Assembly: GCA_964586455.1 (NCBI GenBank)
Contig: CAZPHV010000014.1
Coordinates: forward strand, 1 to 64,000
DNA length: 64,000 nucleotides
From: Aquimonas sp964586455
GTDB taxonomy: Bacteria > Pseudomonadota > Gammaproteobacteria > Xanthomonadales > Xanthomonadaceae
Direction: 5' to 3'
The translations under genes and the position numbers were made by a program. Shown here one piece after another: positions 1 through 7,344 of this stretch (its first letter is position 1; each line of letters begins with the position of its first letter). The notes beneath the pieces are model-generated. The model worked only from the letters and a program-made list of their open reading frames with translations. It had not been told where the DNA came from and ran no database searches.

Positions 1-49
1 TGATCCGAGCAAACTGCCGCTTAAGTTCCAAACAGAATGCAACGCTACA

Positions 50-1288
50 CTAGCGCGCTTGCGCGGGTGGCTCCAGGCGCAGCGTCTGGCCGATGCGCAG
101 CACTGCATTGGGAGACAGTTTGTTCCACTGCTGAATTTCATGGACGCGCAGCCCGTGGCGTCGCGCGATCGCAGACAGGGTGTCACCGGCAGCAATTGTG
201 TGCAGCCTTGGCTCGGGCAGGGGAATGTCCCCACGCTGCACGCGCTCCAGGAATCCGAGCAGCTCGGCCGCAGCGTCTTCAGGTAGCAGCAGTTCGCTGT
301 CGCCCCGCGCCGGAGTGCTCGGGCGAAGTAGCGGGTTCAGGCTGCGCAGGATTTCAGGCTTCAGGCCCGAAGCTTCGCTCAAGAGATCAAGCCGCTGAAG
401 CCGCGGCGGCGCCGACACCCGGGTCAGCGCCTGAAAGGCCTCGGGGTCCGGAAGTTCGATGCCGAAACGTTCCGGTTGGGTGAGCATGCAGGCCCAGGCC
501 TTGAGTTTCGCGATGTACTCATGGGTCGTCCGCGGCATTCCCTCGGGAATCTCACCCGGCTCCAGCGGTTGTTGTAGCCGCTGCAATAAACGGCTCAACC
601 GCCAGGCGCCGGCGTTGTAGCCGGCCGCAGCCAGTGCCCAGTCCTGATGTTGTGCGTGCAGCTCGCCGAGAAAGTTCAGCGCGGCCTCGGTCGCGTCCAC
701 CACGGACAGGCGCTCGTCGCGCTCAGGGCCAACCTGCAGTCCGAAGTGGCGCGCCGTGTCAGCGGTGAACTGCCACATTCCCAGAGGTCCCTGAGGAGAG
801 CGTGCTTGTGGCCGGTAGGTGCTCTCGATGATCGGGATCAGCGCGAACTCGCCAGGCAGCCCTGCCGCTTCGATCTCGCCGAGCACGTAGTCGAACAGCG
901 GCAGCATTGGCGCGATGCGGCTGCCAAAGCGCTCAGGCTGAGGGGCGTATAGACGGATCCACTGCGCCTGCTGCGGAGAGCTGTCGCAGTGGCTGTCGCC
1001 CAGCTGCGCGCGCAGACGCGCATACAGATTCAAAGGCTCTGCTGGGGGCGCCTCCGTGGCGGGTTCGGGCTTCTTCGTCGCTGGGGCGTCGGGTACTGCG
1101 GTCGGCGCGACGCTGACAGGCGTTTCCGAAACGTCCGCCTGCGGGGCAGGGCTCGGCCGCAGCGGCGCCTGACAGGCACCGAGCAACAGGGCCAGACAGA
1201 TGCCAACGCCGAGCCGGACGAGCGCGTTCCGCGGTCTGTGTGCGTGGGGCTTGTGCTGTCTGCGCCAGCGCGCGCGGCTTCCACTCAT
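50..1288 (-). CDS. mltD: Membrane-bound lytic murein transglycosylase D, MltD-like lipoprotein
   Basis: This enzyme cleaves the glycan strands of peptidoglycan non-hydrolytically, giving 1,6-anhydromuropeptides, and would act from the inner leaflet of the outer membrane. The 412-residue product has a basic N terminus, a hydrophobic stretch and a lipobox ending LLLGAC at about residues 35-40. An SLT catalytic domain follows at about 130-270, with the catalytic Glu in ALIPIIEST and the downstream SPQGPLGMWQF motif. One LysM domain closes the protein (about 362-406, starting HTIAAGDTLSAIARRHG). E. coli MltD has two LysM units, so this is a shorter version. Its start overlaps the stop of gloB by 4 bp (ATGA), so the two are translationally coupled. 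The mltD-gloB neighbourhood is also found in E. coli. The family is clear; substrate preference is inferred. Confidence 0.93.
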   Translation of the reverse strand: MSGSRARWRRQHKPHAHRPRNALVRLGVGICLALLLGACQAPLRPSPAPQADVSETPVSVAPTAVPDAPATKKPEPATEAPPAEPLNLYARLRAQLGDSHCDSSPQQAQWIRLYAPQPERFGSRIAPMLPLFDYVLGEIEAAGLPGEFALIPIIESTYRPQARSPQGPLGMWQFTADTARHFGLQVGPERDERLSVVDATEAALNFLGELHAQHQDWALAAAGYNAGAWRLSRLLQRLQQPLEPGEIPEGMPRTTHEYIAKLKAWACMLTQPERFGIELPDPEAFQALTRVSAPPRLQRLDLLSEASGLKPEILRSLNPLLRPSTPARGDSELLLPEDAAAELLGFLERVQRGDIPLPEPRLHTIAAGDTLSAIARRHGLRVHEIQQWNKLSPNAVLRIGQTLRLEPPAQAR

Positions 1289-2055
1289 GCTCGAAAGCCG
1301 TCCTTCCAGGCACGCAGTGCGCCGAACACGGCCTCAGGCGTGTCCAGACGCTCGCCAGCCCAGGCTTCTGCCGCGGCGCGGATTTCGTGGCGCTCGACGC
1401 GCAGGAAGGGGTTGCAGTCCAGCTCCGAGACCAAGTGAACCGGCAGACTCGGGTGCTTGCTCGCGCGCGCCTCGCGGATATGTCTCGCGCGTTCGCGTAG
1501 CTTGGAATTGTCGGGATCGACCGTGCAGGCGAAGCGGGCGTTCGCCGCGCTGTACTCATGCGTGCAGCAGACCAGGGTCTCTTCTGGCAGGGCGGCCAGA
1601 CGCTGCAGGGTTGCGTGCATCTGCGCCGGGCTTCCTTCGAACAGTCGACCGCAGCCCAAGCTGAACAATGTGTCACCACAGAACAAATGACCCGCACAGA
1701 GGTAGCTGTGATGCGAGCGCGTGTGGCCAGGCGTTGCCATGACTGCGATGGGCGCGGGCCAGCCTGCGATCTGCAGGGTCTGACCCTCGTGCACGTGAGT
1801 CAGCACACCCGGGATGCGCGGATCTTCAGGCGCGAAGCAGGGCAGCCCAAGACGCTGCTGCAGTTCCTCCACGCCCCCCACGTGATCGGCGTGGTGATGG
1901 GTGACGAGGATCGCCTTGAGATCAAGTCCGGCGGCCTGTGCGCTGAGTACAGGGCCGGCCTCGCCGGGATCGACGACAATGGCGGCGCCGTCTGGGGCGG
2001 CAAGCAACCAGATGTAGTTGTCATCGAGAATCGGCAGGGCAGTCAGCTTGAACAC
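1285..2055 (-). CDS. gloB: Hydroxyacylglutathione hydrolase (glyoxalase II)
   Basis: Glyoxalase II hydrolyses S-D-lactoylglutathione to D-lactate and glutathione, the second step of methylglyoxal detoxification in the cytoplasm. The 256-residue length matches bacterial GloB. The metallo-beta-lactamase metal motif THHHADHVGG is at residues 52-61, ATPGHTRSHHSYL supplies the next His ligand, and FCGDTLFSLGCGRLFEG gives the bridging Asp. The C-terminal part (CTHEYSAANARFA onward) matches the glutathione-binding HAGH domain. It starts with ATG and is transcribed divergently from the hydrolase gene beginning at 2108, leaving only 52 bp for both promoters. It is coupled to mltD downstream by a 4-bp overlap. 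Confidence 0.95.
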   Translation of the reverse strand: MFKLTALPILDDNYIWLLAAPDGAAIVVDPGEAGPVLSAQAAGLDLKAILVTHHHADHVGGVEELQQRLGLPCFAPEDPRIPGVLTHVHEGQTLQIAGWPAPIAVMATPGHTRSHHSYLCAGHLFCGDTLFSLGCGRLFEGSPAQMHATLQRLAALPEETLVCCTHEYSAANARFACTVDPDNSKLRERARHIREARASKHPSLPVHLVSELDCNPFLRVERHEIRAAAEAWAGERLDTPEAVFGALRAWKDGFRA

Positions 2056-2107
2056 ACGCGAGCACGAGGTCTTCGGGGGCGCAGAGTCTGGCAGATGCCC
2101 GCGCGCG

Positions 2108-2806
2108 ATGCATGCCGCACTGCCGCCTGCACTGGCCCTGCACGGTGCCGGCGGTGGCGCTTGGGAGTGGGCGCATTGGGCACGCGCGTGGCGCGCACGG
2201 CACGCCTGTTTTCTGGCTGCTGATTTCAGCCGCGAAGCGGCGCAGCCTCAGGCCTGCTGGACCACACTGCTGCACGGGCTGCTCACGCGGCACCCGGCAG
2301 ATCCAGACCAGGTTCTGATCGGCGCGAGCTTCGGTGGTCTGATCGCGTGTGCGCTTGCAGATGCGTTGGAGGCGCGCGCGCTGGTGCTGCTGAACCCGCT
2401 GCTGCCGGCCCTGACCGCCGCCCCGGTGTCTGTATCCCACGCGCAAGGCTTGCGGCGCTGGGGGCTGCGCGCTTCCGCCGAGTCCACCGCCCGCGCAATC
2501 CCCGAGCTGGCGAGCACCGAGGCGCTCACCGGCTTTCGTCGCTGGTCGGATTTCAGCGTCGGGTTGCTGAACGAGGCGGGCGCGCTGGCGATGCCCGCGC
2601 GCCCGCGGTGTCCGGTTCTGATCGTATCCAGTCAGAACGATCGTGAGATCAGTTCTGCGTCGCTGGAGCAGCTCTCCGTCGACTGGGCCGCCACTTTGGT
2701 GCGGACGCCGGGCTCGCACGTTTCGCCCTTGCTCGGTCGCGCCTGGCTGCGGACGTTCGAAGAGGTGGAAACCTGGCTGTCGCGGCTTGATGGTGATCGC
2801 CGCTGA
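2108..2806 (+). CDS. Alpha/beta hydrolase fold protein
   Basis: This is a predicted soluble serine hydrolase of 232 residues; the substrate is not predictable. LHGAGGGAWEW near the N terminus is the oxyanion-hole strand-turn. IGASFGGLIA is the nucleophile elbow (GxSxGG), SQNDREI holds a plausible catalytic Asp, and the His is in TPGSHVSPLLG near the C terminus. The open frame extends upstream to 2018, but that would overlap the divergent gloB start, and the hydrolase fold begins right after the ATG at 2108, so this start was chosen. It is one of two alpha/beta hydrolases in the window; the other, at 39547, is membrane-anchored. Confidence 0.8.
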   Translation: MHAALPPALALHGAGGGAWEWAHWARAWRARHACFLAADFSREAAQPQACWTTLLHGLLTRHPADPDQVLIGASFGGLIACALADALEARALVLLNPLLPALTAAPVSVSHAQGLRRWGLRASAESTARAIPELASTEALTGFRRWSDFSVGLLNEAGALAMPARPRCPVLIVSSQNDREISSASLEQLSVDWAATLVRTPGSHVSPLLGRAWLRTFEEVETWLSRLDGDRR

Positions 2807-3101
2807 GCGCGATTGATGGGAATAGCCGAGCGGCTTGAGCGCGCAGCTGATTCTGCAAGCTGCCACGGCTCCATGCGCGCGGACTCATCGTGCTATCCAT
2901 GGGTTCTGACACCAGACTGCGTGAAGCCCTTCGGCACCCCCTGACGCGACTTCCGTCGCCGCTCGCACGTATCCATTCAGCGGGCGCTTGCCTTGTGTCA
3001 CGGGCGCTGAACGCAGGCGCCGGGGTTCAGAAGTGATTAAGTCCTGCGACCCTAGCGTCCACCTCGCCGGAACCCCGGTTTCCGATAGCGTGGAGTTCGT
3101 C

Positions 3102-3671
3102 ATGAAGCGTACAGGCCTGCGATTGCTCACCCTGAGTGCCACTGCCTTTGCATTGGTGTTCGCCAGTGCCGCCTCGGCTGGTGGCCGCTATCAGCATGGC
3201 GCTCACGAGTTCGCACGAGTGGTCGAAGTGCGACCGATCGTGCAGAGCTACCAGCAGCCGGTCAGCAGCCAGCAGTGCTGGAGCGAACCGGTGACCTACC
3301 GCGAGCCCGCACGTTACGCCGGCGGATCGCGCGACCGCGCTCCGGCGATTCTCGGCGGCATCATCGGTGGCGCACTCGGCAACCAGTTCGGCAGCGGTCG
3401 CGGTCGCGACGCGGCGACCGTGGCCGGCGCGGCACTGGGCTACGCGGCGGTGCGTGATTCGCAACGCTACAGCGGCGGCTATGTCGGCGGTCGCGAGTAC
3501 ACCCGCTATGAGGATCGCTGCCGCGTAGTCACGGAGTACCGCCACGAAGATCGTGTGATCGGTTATGACGTGGCCTATCGCTACAACGGCCGCACCCACT
3601 GGACGCGCACTGACCACCACCCTGGCGATCGCATCCGTGTCGAGGTGGATGTCCGCCCCGTTCGCTACTGA
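3102..3671 (+). CDS. Glycine-zipper 2TM domain envelope protein
   Basis: The 189-residue product has a clean signal peptide (MKRTGLRLLTLSATAFALVF then ASAASA before GG). After a polar linker comes a glycine-zipper segment at about residues 82-117 (GGIIGGALGNQFGSG, then AGAALGYAAV), as in the 17-kDa rickettsial antigen and SlyB-like families. The C-terminal third is rich in Tyr, Arg and His (YEDRCRVVTEYRHEDR), the usual pattern of the proteobacterial version. Location is therefore periplasm or outer membrane; the function is unknown, possibly envelope integrity. The frame opens at 2988, but the signal peptide fixes the start at 3102. A strong intrinsic terminator follows directly. Confidence 0.85.
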   Translation: MKRTGLRLLTLSATAFALVFASAASAGGRYQHGAHEFARVVEVRPIVQSYQQPVSSQQCWSEPVTYREPARYAGGSRDRAPAILGGIIGGALGNQFGSGRGRDAATVAGAALGYAAVRDSQRYSGGYVGGREYTRYEDRCRVVTEYRHEDRVIGYDVAYRYNGRTHWTRTDHHPGDRIRVEVDVRPVRY

Positions 3672-3692
3672 TCGGATCTGGCAGAGATGACG

Positions 3693-3728
3693 ACAAGCCG
3701 CGCAGAGATGCGCGGCTTGTTGCTTTTC
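3693..3728 (+). terminator. Rho-independent terminator after the glycine-zipper gene
   Basis: Two perfect 11-nt complementary arms (ACAAGCCGCGC at 3693-3703 and its complement at 3710-3720) enclose a 6-nt loop and are followed by TGCTTTT. It lies 22 bp after the stop codon of the glycine-zipper gene and ahead of the amidohydrolase gene, so the two are separate transcription units. Confidence 0.9.
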
Positions 3729-3775
3729 GGACACTACGGCAGAGTGATGGCCCATAGCCGCCACACGAGTTCCGC

Positions 3776-5431
3776 ATGTCGATCCGCACACCGCTGATGA
3801 TCCTGGGCCTCGCAGTGACGAGCTTCGCTGTGGCCGAGCCGACTCTGCTCGTGGACGCCCGCATTCACACGTTGGACGAGCGCGCGTCGACCGCTGAAGC
3901 CATGGCCTGGGCTGACGATGGCCGCCTGCTTGCGGTGGGCTCCCAGAAGGAGTTGCGGGAGCGTTTTCCTGGCGCCCGCGAGGTTTCACTGGGTGGACAA
4001 ACCGTGGTGCCGGGGCTGATCGACGCCCACGGTCACCTGATGAATCTGGGGCACTCGCTGTTGCGCGCCAATTTGGTCGCTGCCAGCAGCAAGGCCGAGA
4101 TCGTTCAGCGGCTGCAGCAGCATGCGCAGGACCTGCCCGCGGGCGCGTGGCTGCTCGGTCGCGGTTGGGACCAGACGCTGTGGACGGACGCCGAGTTTCC
4201 GACCGCTGCCGACCTCGACGCGCATTTTCCGGATCGCCCGGTCTGGCTTGAACGCGTTGACGGCCACGCTGGCTGGGGAAATTCCCTGGCGCTGGCGGCA
4301 TCAACGCGTGATCTCTCCGGTGACTGGCAGCCCGACGGTGGCCGTATCCTGCGCGACGATCAGGGCCAGCCGACCGGCGTGCTGATTGACAGCGCCGAGC
4401 AGTTCATTGTCGAAGCGATCCCTGCACCTTCGGATGAGGTCAACTCGCTGGCCCTGGAGCGCGCACTGGCGGAGTCAGCGCGATTTGGGCTGACGGGCGT
4501 GCACGACGCTGGGGTGTCGCTGAAGCAACTGGCGCTGTACAGGCAGTTCGCCGACAGCGGCCGGCTGCCGCTGCGCATCCATGCCATGGCCAACGGCGAC
4601 GCGGACGCGCTGGATGCCCTCTGCGCGATGGGTCACTACCGGCATCCCTCCGGACGTCTGCAAATGCGCAGCGTGAAGCTGTACATCGATGGTGCTCTGG
4701 GCAGTCGTGGCGCCGCCCTGCTGGCCGACTACAGCGACGAACCCGGTAATCGCGGTCTGCTGTTCGCCGAGCCGCCTGCGTTTGAGAAAGTACTCGCCAA
4801 GGCCCGCGCCTGTGGCGTGCAGGTGGCCGCGCATGCGATCGGCGACCGCGGCAACCGCGTGGTGCTCGACGGCATGCAGCGCGTGCTGGGCGAGGCCCGC
4901 GGTGAAGATCACCGCTGGCGCATCGAACACGCGCAGGTGGTGGCGCTGTCGGACATTCCGCGCTTCGCCGAGCTGGGCGTCATCGCCTCGATGCAGCCCA
5001 CTCATGCCACCAGCGACATGCGTTGGGCACAGGCGCGGCTGGGCGAGGATCGCCTTGCCGGCGCCTATGCATGGCGGCGCATGAAGGAATCCGGCGCATT
5101 GCTTGCGCTGGGGTCGGACTTCCCGGTGGAAGCTGTGGACCCGATGCTCGGCTTGCACGCAGCGGCTACACGCCAGGATGCACGCGGCTGGCCCGAAGGC
5201 GGCTGGATCGCCTCGCAGAAGCTGGGATTGATGGAGGCTGTGCGCGGTTTCACCATGGATGCCGCGCGCGCCGGCTTCGCCGAAGCGGAGGTCGGCAGCC
5301 TCGAAGTCGGCAAGCGCGCCGACTTCGTCGTGCTTTCACACCCCCTTGAGGAACTCGCCCCCGCCTCCATTCTGGATCTCAAGGTCGAATCGACCTGGGT
5401 CGATGGTCAGCGGGTGTATCCCGCGCGCTGA
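3776..5431 (+). CDS. Amidohydrolase family protein (YtcJ-like), exported
   Basis: The 551-residue product belongs to the metal-dependent amidohydrolase superfamily, YtcJ-like branch (amidohydrolase_3). A short N-terminal signal peptide ends near AVA (residues 18-20), which predicts a periplasmic enzyme. The metal-binding HGH is at 85-87 (VPGLIDAHGH). Further signatures are YIDGALGSRGA, the catalytic-loop HAIGDRGNR, RIEHAQ, and LALGSDFPVEAVDP near residue 450. The composite beta-sandwich around the barrel is closed by GKRADFVVLSHPL at the C terminus. Substrates of this branch are mostly unknown and include N-substituted amino acids and imides, so no substrate is proposed. It follows the terminator at 3693 and ends about 130 bp before the DUF2062 gene. 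Confidence 0.88.
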   Translation: MSIRTPLMILGLAVTSFAVAEPTLLVDARIHTLDERASTAEAMAWADDGRLLAVGSQKELRERFPGAREVSLGGQTVVPGLIDAHGHLMNLGHSLLRANLVAASSKAEIVQRLQQHAQDLPAGAWLLGRGWDQTLWTDAEFPTAADLDAHFPDRPVWLERVDGHAGWGNSLALAASTRDLSGDWQPDGGRILRDDQGQPTGVLIDSAEQFIVEAIPAPSDEVNSLALERALAESARFGLTGVHDAGVSLKQLALYRQFADSGRLPLRIHAMANGDADALDALCAMGHYRHPSGRLQMRSVKLYIDGALGSRGAALLADYSDEPGNRGLLFAEPPAFEKVLAKARACGVQVAAHAIGDRGNRVVLDGMQRVLGEARGEDHRWRIEHAQVVALSDIPRFAELGVIASMQPTHATSDMRWAQARLGEDRLAGAYAWRRMKESGALLALGSDFPVEAVDPMLGLHAAATRQDARGWPEGGWIASQKLGLMEAVRGFTMDAARAGFAEAEVGSLEVGKRADFVVLSHPLEELAPASILDLKVESTWVDGQRVYPAR

Positions 5432-5560
5432 TCTGGCGCTCAGCCACTACCTCCAATCACCGCCCACGCTTCTCAAGAACGGCTCGAAACTGCGCATGTG
5501 TACCGTCGAACCTCACGCCCACAGCGCAGCCACAGCTCTCCGGGTCGAGGCCGCCCGGTC

Positions 5561-6307
5561 TTGAAGGCGCGCCTGAGACGTTGGCTGCCCAAACCTGAGT
5601 CCATCCGCGAAGCGCGTTGGGCGCGGTGGCTGGGGCCCTGGCTGCATCATCCGCGGCTGTGGCATCTCAGTCGCAAGGGCATAGCCCTCGGCTTCTCGCT
5701 CGGCATCTTCTTCGGCCTGCTGATTCCGGTGGGGCAGATCCCGCTGGCGGGGGCCGCGGCGATCCTGCTGCGCGCCAACGTGCCGGTAGCCATGGCCAGC
5801 ACTTTCATCAGCAATCCGATTACCTTTCCTGCCATCTATTACGTCGCCTACAAGCTGGGCGTGCTTCTGGTGGGGGTCGATGAGTCGATGCCACCGCCTC
5901 CAGGTTTTGAAGGGCACGGTGAATGGCCCGATCCGCTACTGATCGAACAGCACGTCGCGGACACGCGCGAGCTGGGCTTCATCGCGGCTTCGTGGGTGCG
6001 CATCGAGGCCATGGGCAAGCCGCTGCTGGTGGGGCTCGCGGTGATGTCAGTGGGCGGGGGGCTGTTGGCTTACGCGCTGATCAACGGTTTGTGGCGCCTG
6101 AACGCGCGAGTGGCATGGCGGCGGCGGCTGCGCGAACGCGCACGTCGGCGTGCGGCGTACGCCGACGCTGCGCTTGCCGCAGAGCGCGCGCTGGATAGTG
6201 AATCCGTTGAAGCCCGAGCGGAGGCCTCGGACGCGTCGGTGGCTCCCTCCATGGAGGATGCTTCCGGACCACACGACGCCCCTGGGCCTGCGCGCCGCCC
6301 GGACTGA
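5561..6307 (+). CDS. DUF2062 integral membrane protein
   Basis: This is a predicted inner-membrane protein of the DUF2062 family, whose function is unknown. The diagnostic block LGFSLGIFFGLLIPVGQIP is followed by a hydrophobic hairpin containing TFISNPITFPAIYYVAYKLG, the family's conserved Asn-Pro-x-T-x-P motif. A third membrane segment lies near LLVGLAVMSVGGGLLAYALI. The tail is Ala/Glu/Arg-rich and probably cytoplasmic. The frame opens at a GTG at 5498, but the family usually starts just before a short basic segment like RLRRWLPKPESIREARW. A TTG at 5561 with GAGG upstream fits better, giving 248 residues; the start is not certain. Confidence 0.8.
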   Translation: MKARLRRWLPKPESIREARWARWLGPWLHHPRLWHLSRKGIALGFSLGIFFGLLIPVGQIPLAGAAAILLRANVPVAMASTFISNPITFPAIYYVAYKLGVLLVGVDESMPPPPGFEGHGEWPDPLLIEQHVADTRELGFIAASWVRIEAMGKPLLVGLAVMSVGGGLLAYALINGLWRLNARVAWRRRLRERARRRAAYADAALAAERALDSESVEARAEASDASVAPSMEDASGPHDAPGPARRPD

Positions 6308-6315
6308 CGCTGCCA

Positions 6316-7173
6316 TCAGCGCGGCAGAGAAAGCGCGCCTGCCGCCGGTGGATGCCAGCACCAGTGCCAGGGCTCGTAGACGATGCCGAACGGGTTATCG
6401 CGCGGATAGCTCATCCGGAAGCCGAAGCGTCTGGCGTTGCTCTGCAGCCACGCAAAAGCCGCCGTTCGCTCAAAGCTCTCCTCGGCGGGCGGCTCGCCTG
6501 GACTGCCGATGTCCAGAGCGCGCCCGCTGTGGTGCTCGGAGTAGCCGGGCGCGGCATTGACCGACAGGATGGAGTCGAGGCTGAGCCCGCGTGCGCGCTT
6601 GCGGCGAATGATTGCGGCCTGATACTCGACGCTGCGAAAGCCTGAGATCGCGTCCAGCGCAATGCCATCGCGACGGGCGGCAGTCTGCATGACCCGCCAG
6701 GCTCGGGCGGCGGCGGGTGCCAGCCACAGCGGGCGCCCGTAGCGATCGCTTCCTGCGGACTCAAGCAGCGCAGGCTCTGAGTGCGCCCGCATCCGTTGTT
6801 GCCGCAAGAGTGTCGGTCGCAGTCCCAACTCGCGCTGCAGCGAAGCAGAATGCGCATCTGCCGCGTGTCCAAGTTTGGGACCGAGCCCAGAGCGGAGGCT
6901 GCAAGAACGGGCTGCGAAGGTTGCGACCACCCTCCCGTTTCGACGCTCGCGCAGCGCCCAGTCTGAGGCGGCCAGCGCCCTCTGCGCGTGCGTGCCGCGA
7001 ACGGTTACGCAGGTGGAGGGCAGAAGCTCGAAACGTCCAAGATTGACTTGGGCCCGCATAGGGTTCAGGCGCCTGCAAAGGACCCACTGCAAGGACTTCA
7101 GTTGTTCCGTGATCCGCGCTGGCTGGTGAGTCCGTCGCCTCATCGCTACCCGCGGAATGGATATTGCGCGCAT
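6316..7173 (-). CDS. D-alanyl-D-alanine carboxypeptidase family protein (VanY/M15B-like)
   Basis: This is a predicted zinc peptidase that trims D-Ala from peptidoglycan peptides. The catalytic region near the C terminus has SGFRSVEYQAAIIRRK, then GYSEHHSGRALDIG (zinc ligands His and Asp) and FGIVYEPWHWCWH (catalytic Glu and third ligand His), the M15B pattern. Only the last 200 or so residues are recognisable. The N-terminal part is basic, with no evident signal peptide. The open frame reaches 7296. The ATG at 7173 was chosen because GAGAGG precedes it at good spacing, but a start at 7059 is also possible. The gene is convergent with the DUF2062 gene, 8 bp away. Confidence 0.75.
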   Translation of the reverse strand: MRAISIPRVAMRRRTHQPARITEQLKSLQWVLCRRLNPMRAQVNLGRFELLPSTCVTVRGTHAQRALAASDWALRERRNGRVVATFAARSCSLRSGLGPKLGHAADAHSASLQRELGLRPTLLRQQRMRAHSEPALLESAGSDRYGRPLWLAPAAARAWRVMQTAARRDGIALDAISGFRSVEYQAAIIRRKRARGLSLDSILSVNAAPGYSEHHSGRALDIGSPGEPPAEESFERTAAFAWLQSNARRFGFRMSYPRDNPFGIVYEPWHWCWHPPAAGALSLPR

Positions 7174-7344
7174 CGTCAACCCTCTCGTCAGCTGAACCTT
7201 GACCCGCTGCAGGCTGAACAAGGATCCCCGGAATAGGGAACCCGTGACCACCAGCGCGTGCTGCGGGTGGTGCCGGGTGGGACGGGCGTCTATCATGCGG
7301 CAACGCTCCGCCCAGTTTCTCCACCCAAGATGATTAGGCTTGCT

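Noticed and set aside
2818..2876. tRNA-like stretch with GCCGAGCGGCTTGAG resembling the tRNA-Ser D-arm
   Set aside because: The following stem CAGCT/AGCTG has a 9-nt loop, no acceptor pairing or T-arm (GGTTCGAATCC) is present, and no CCA end exists. It is judged a chance resemblance.
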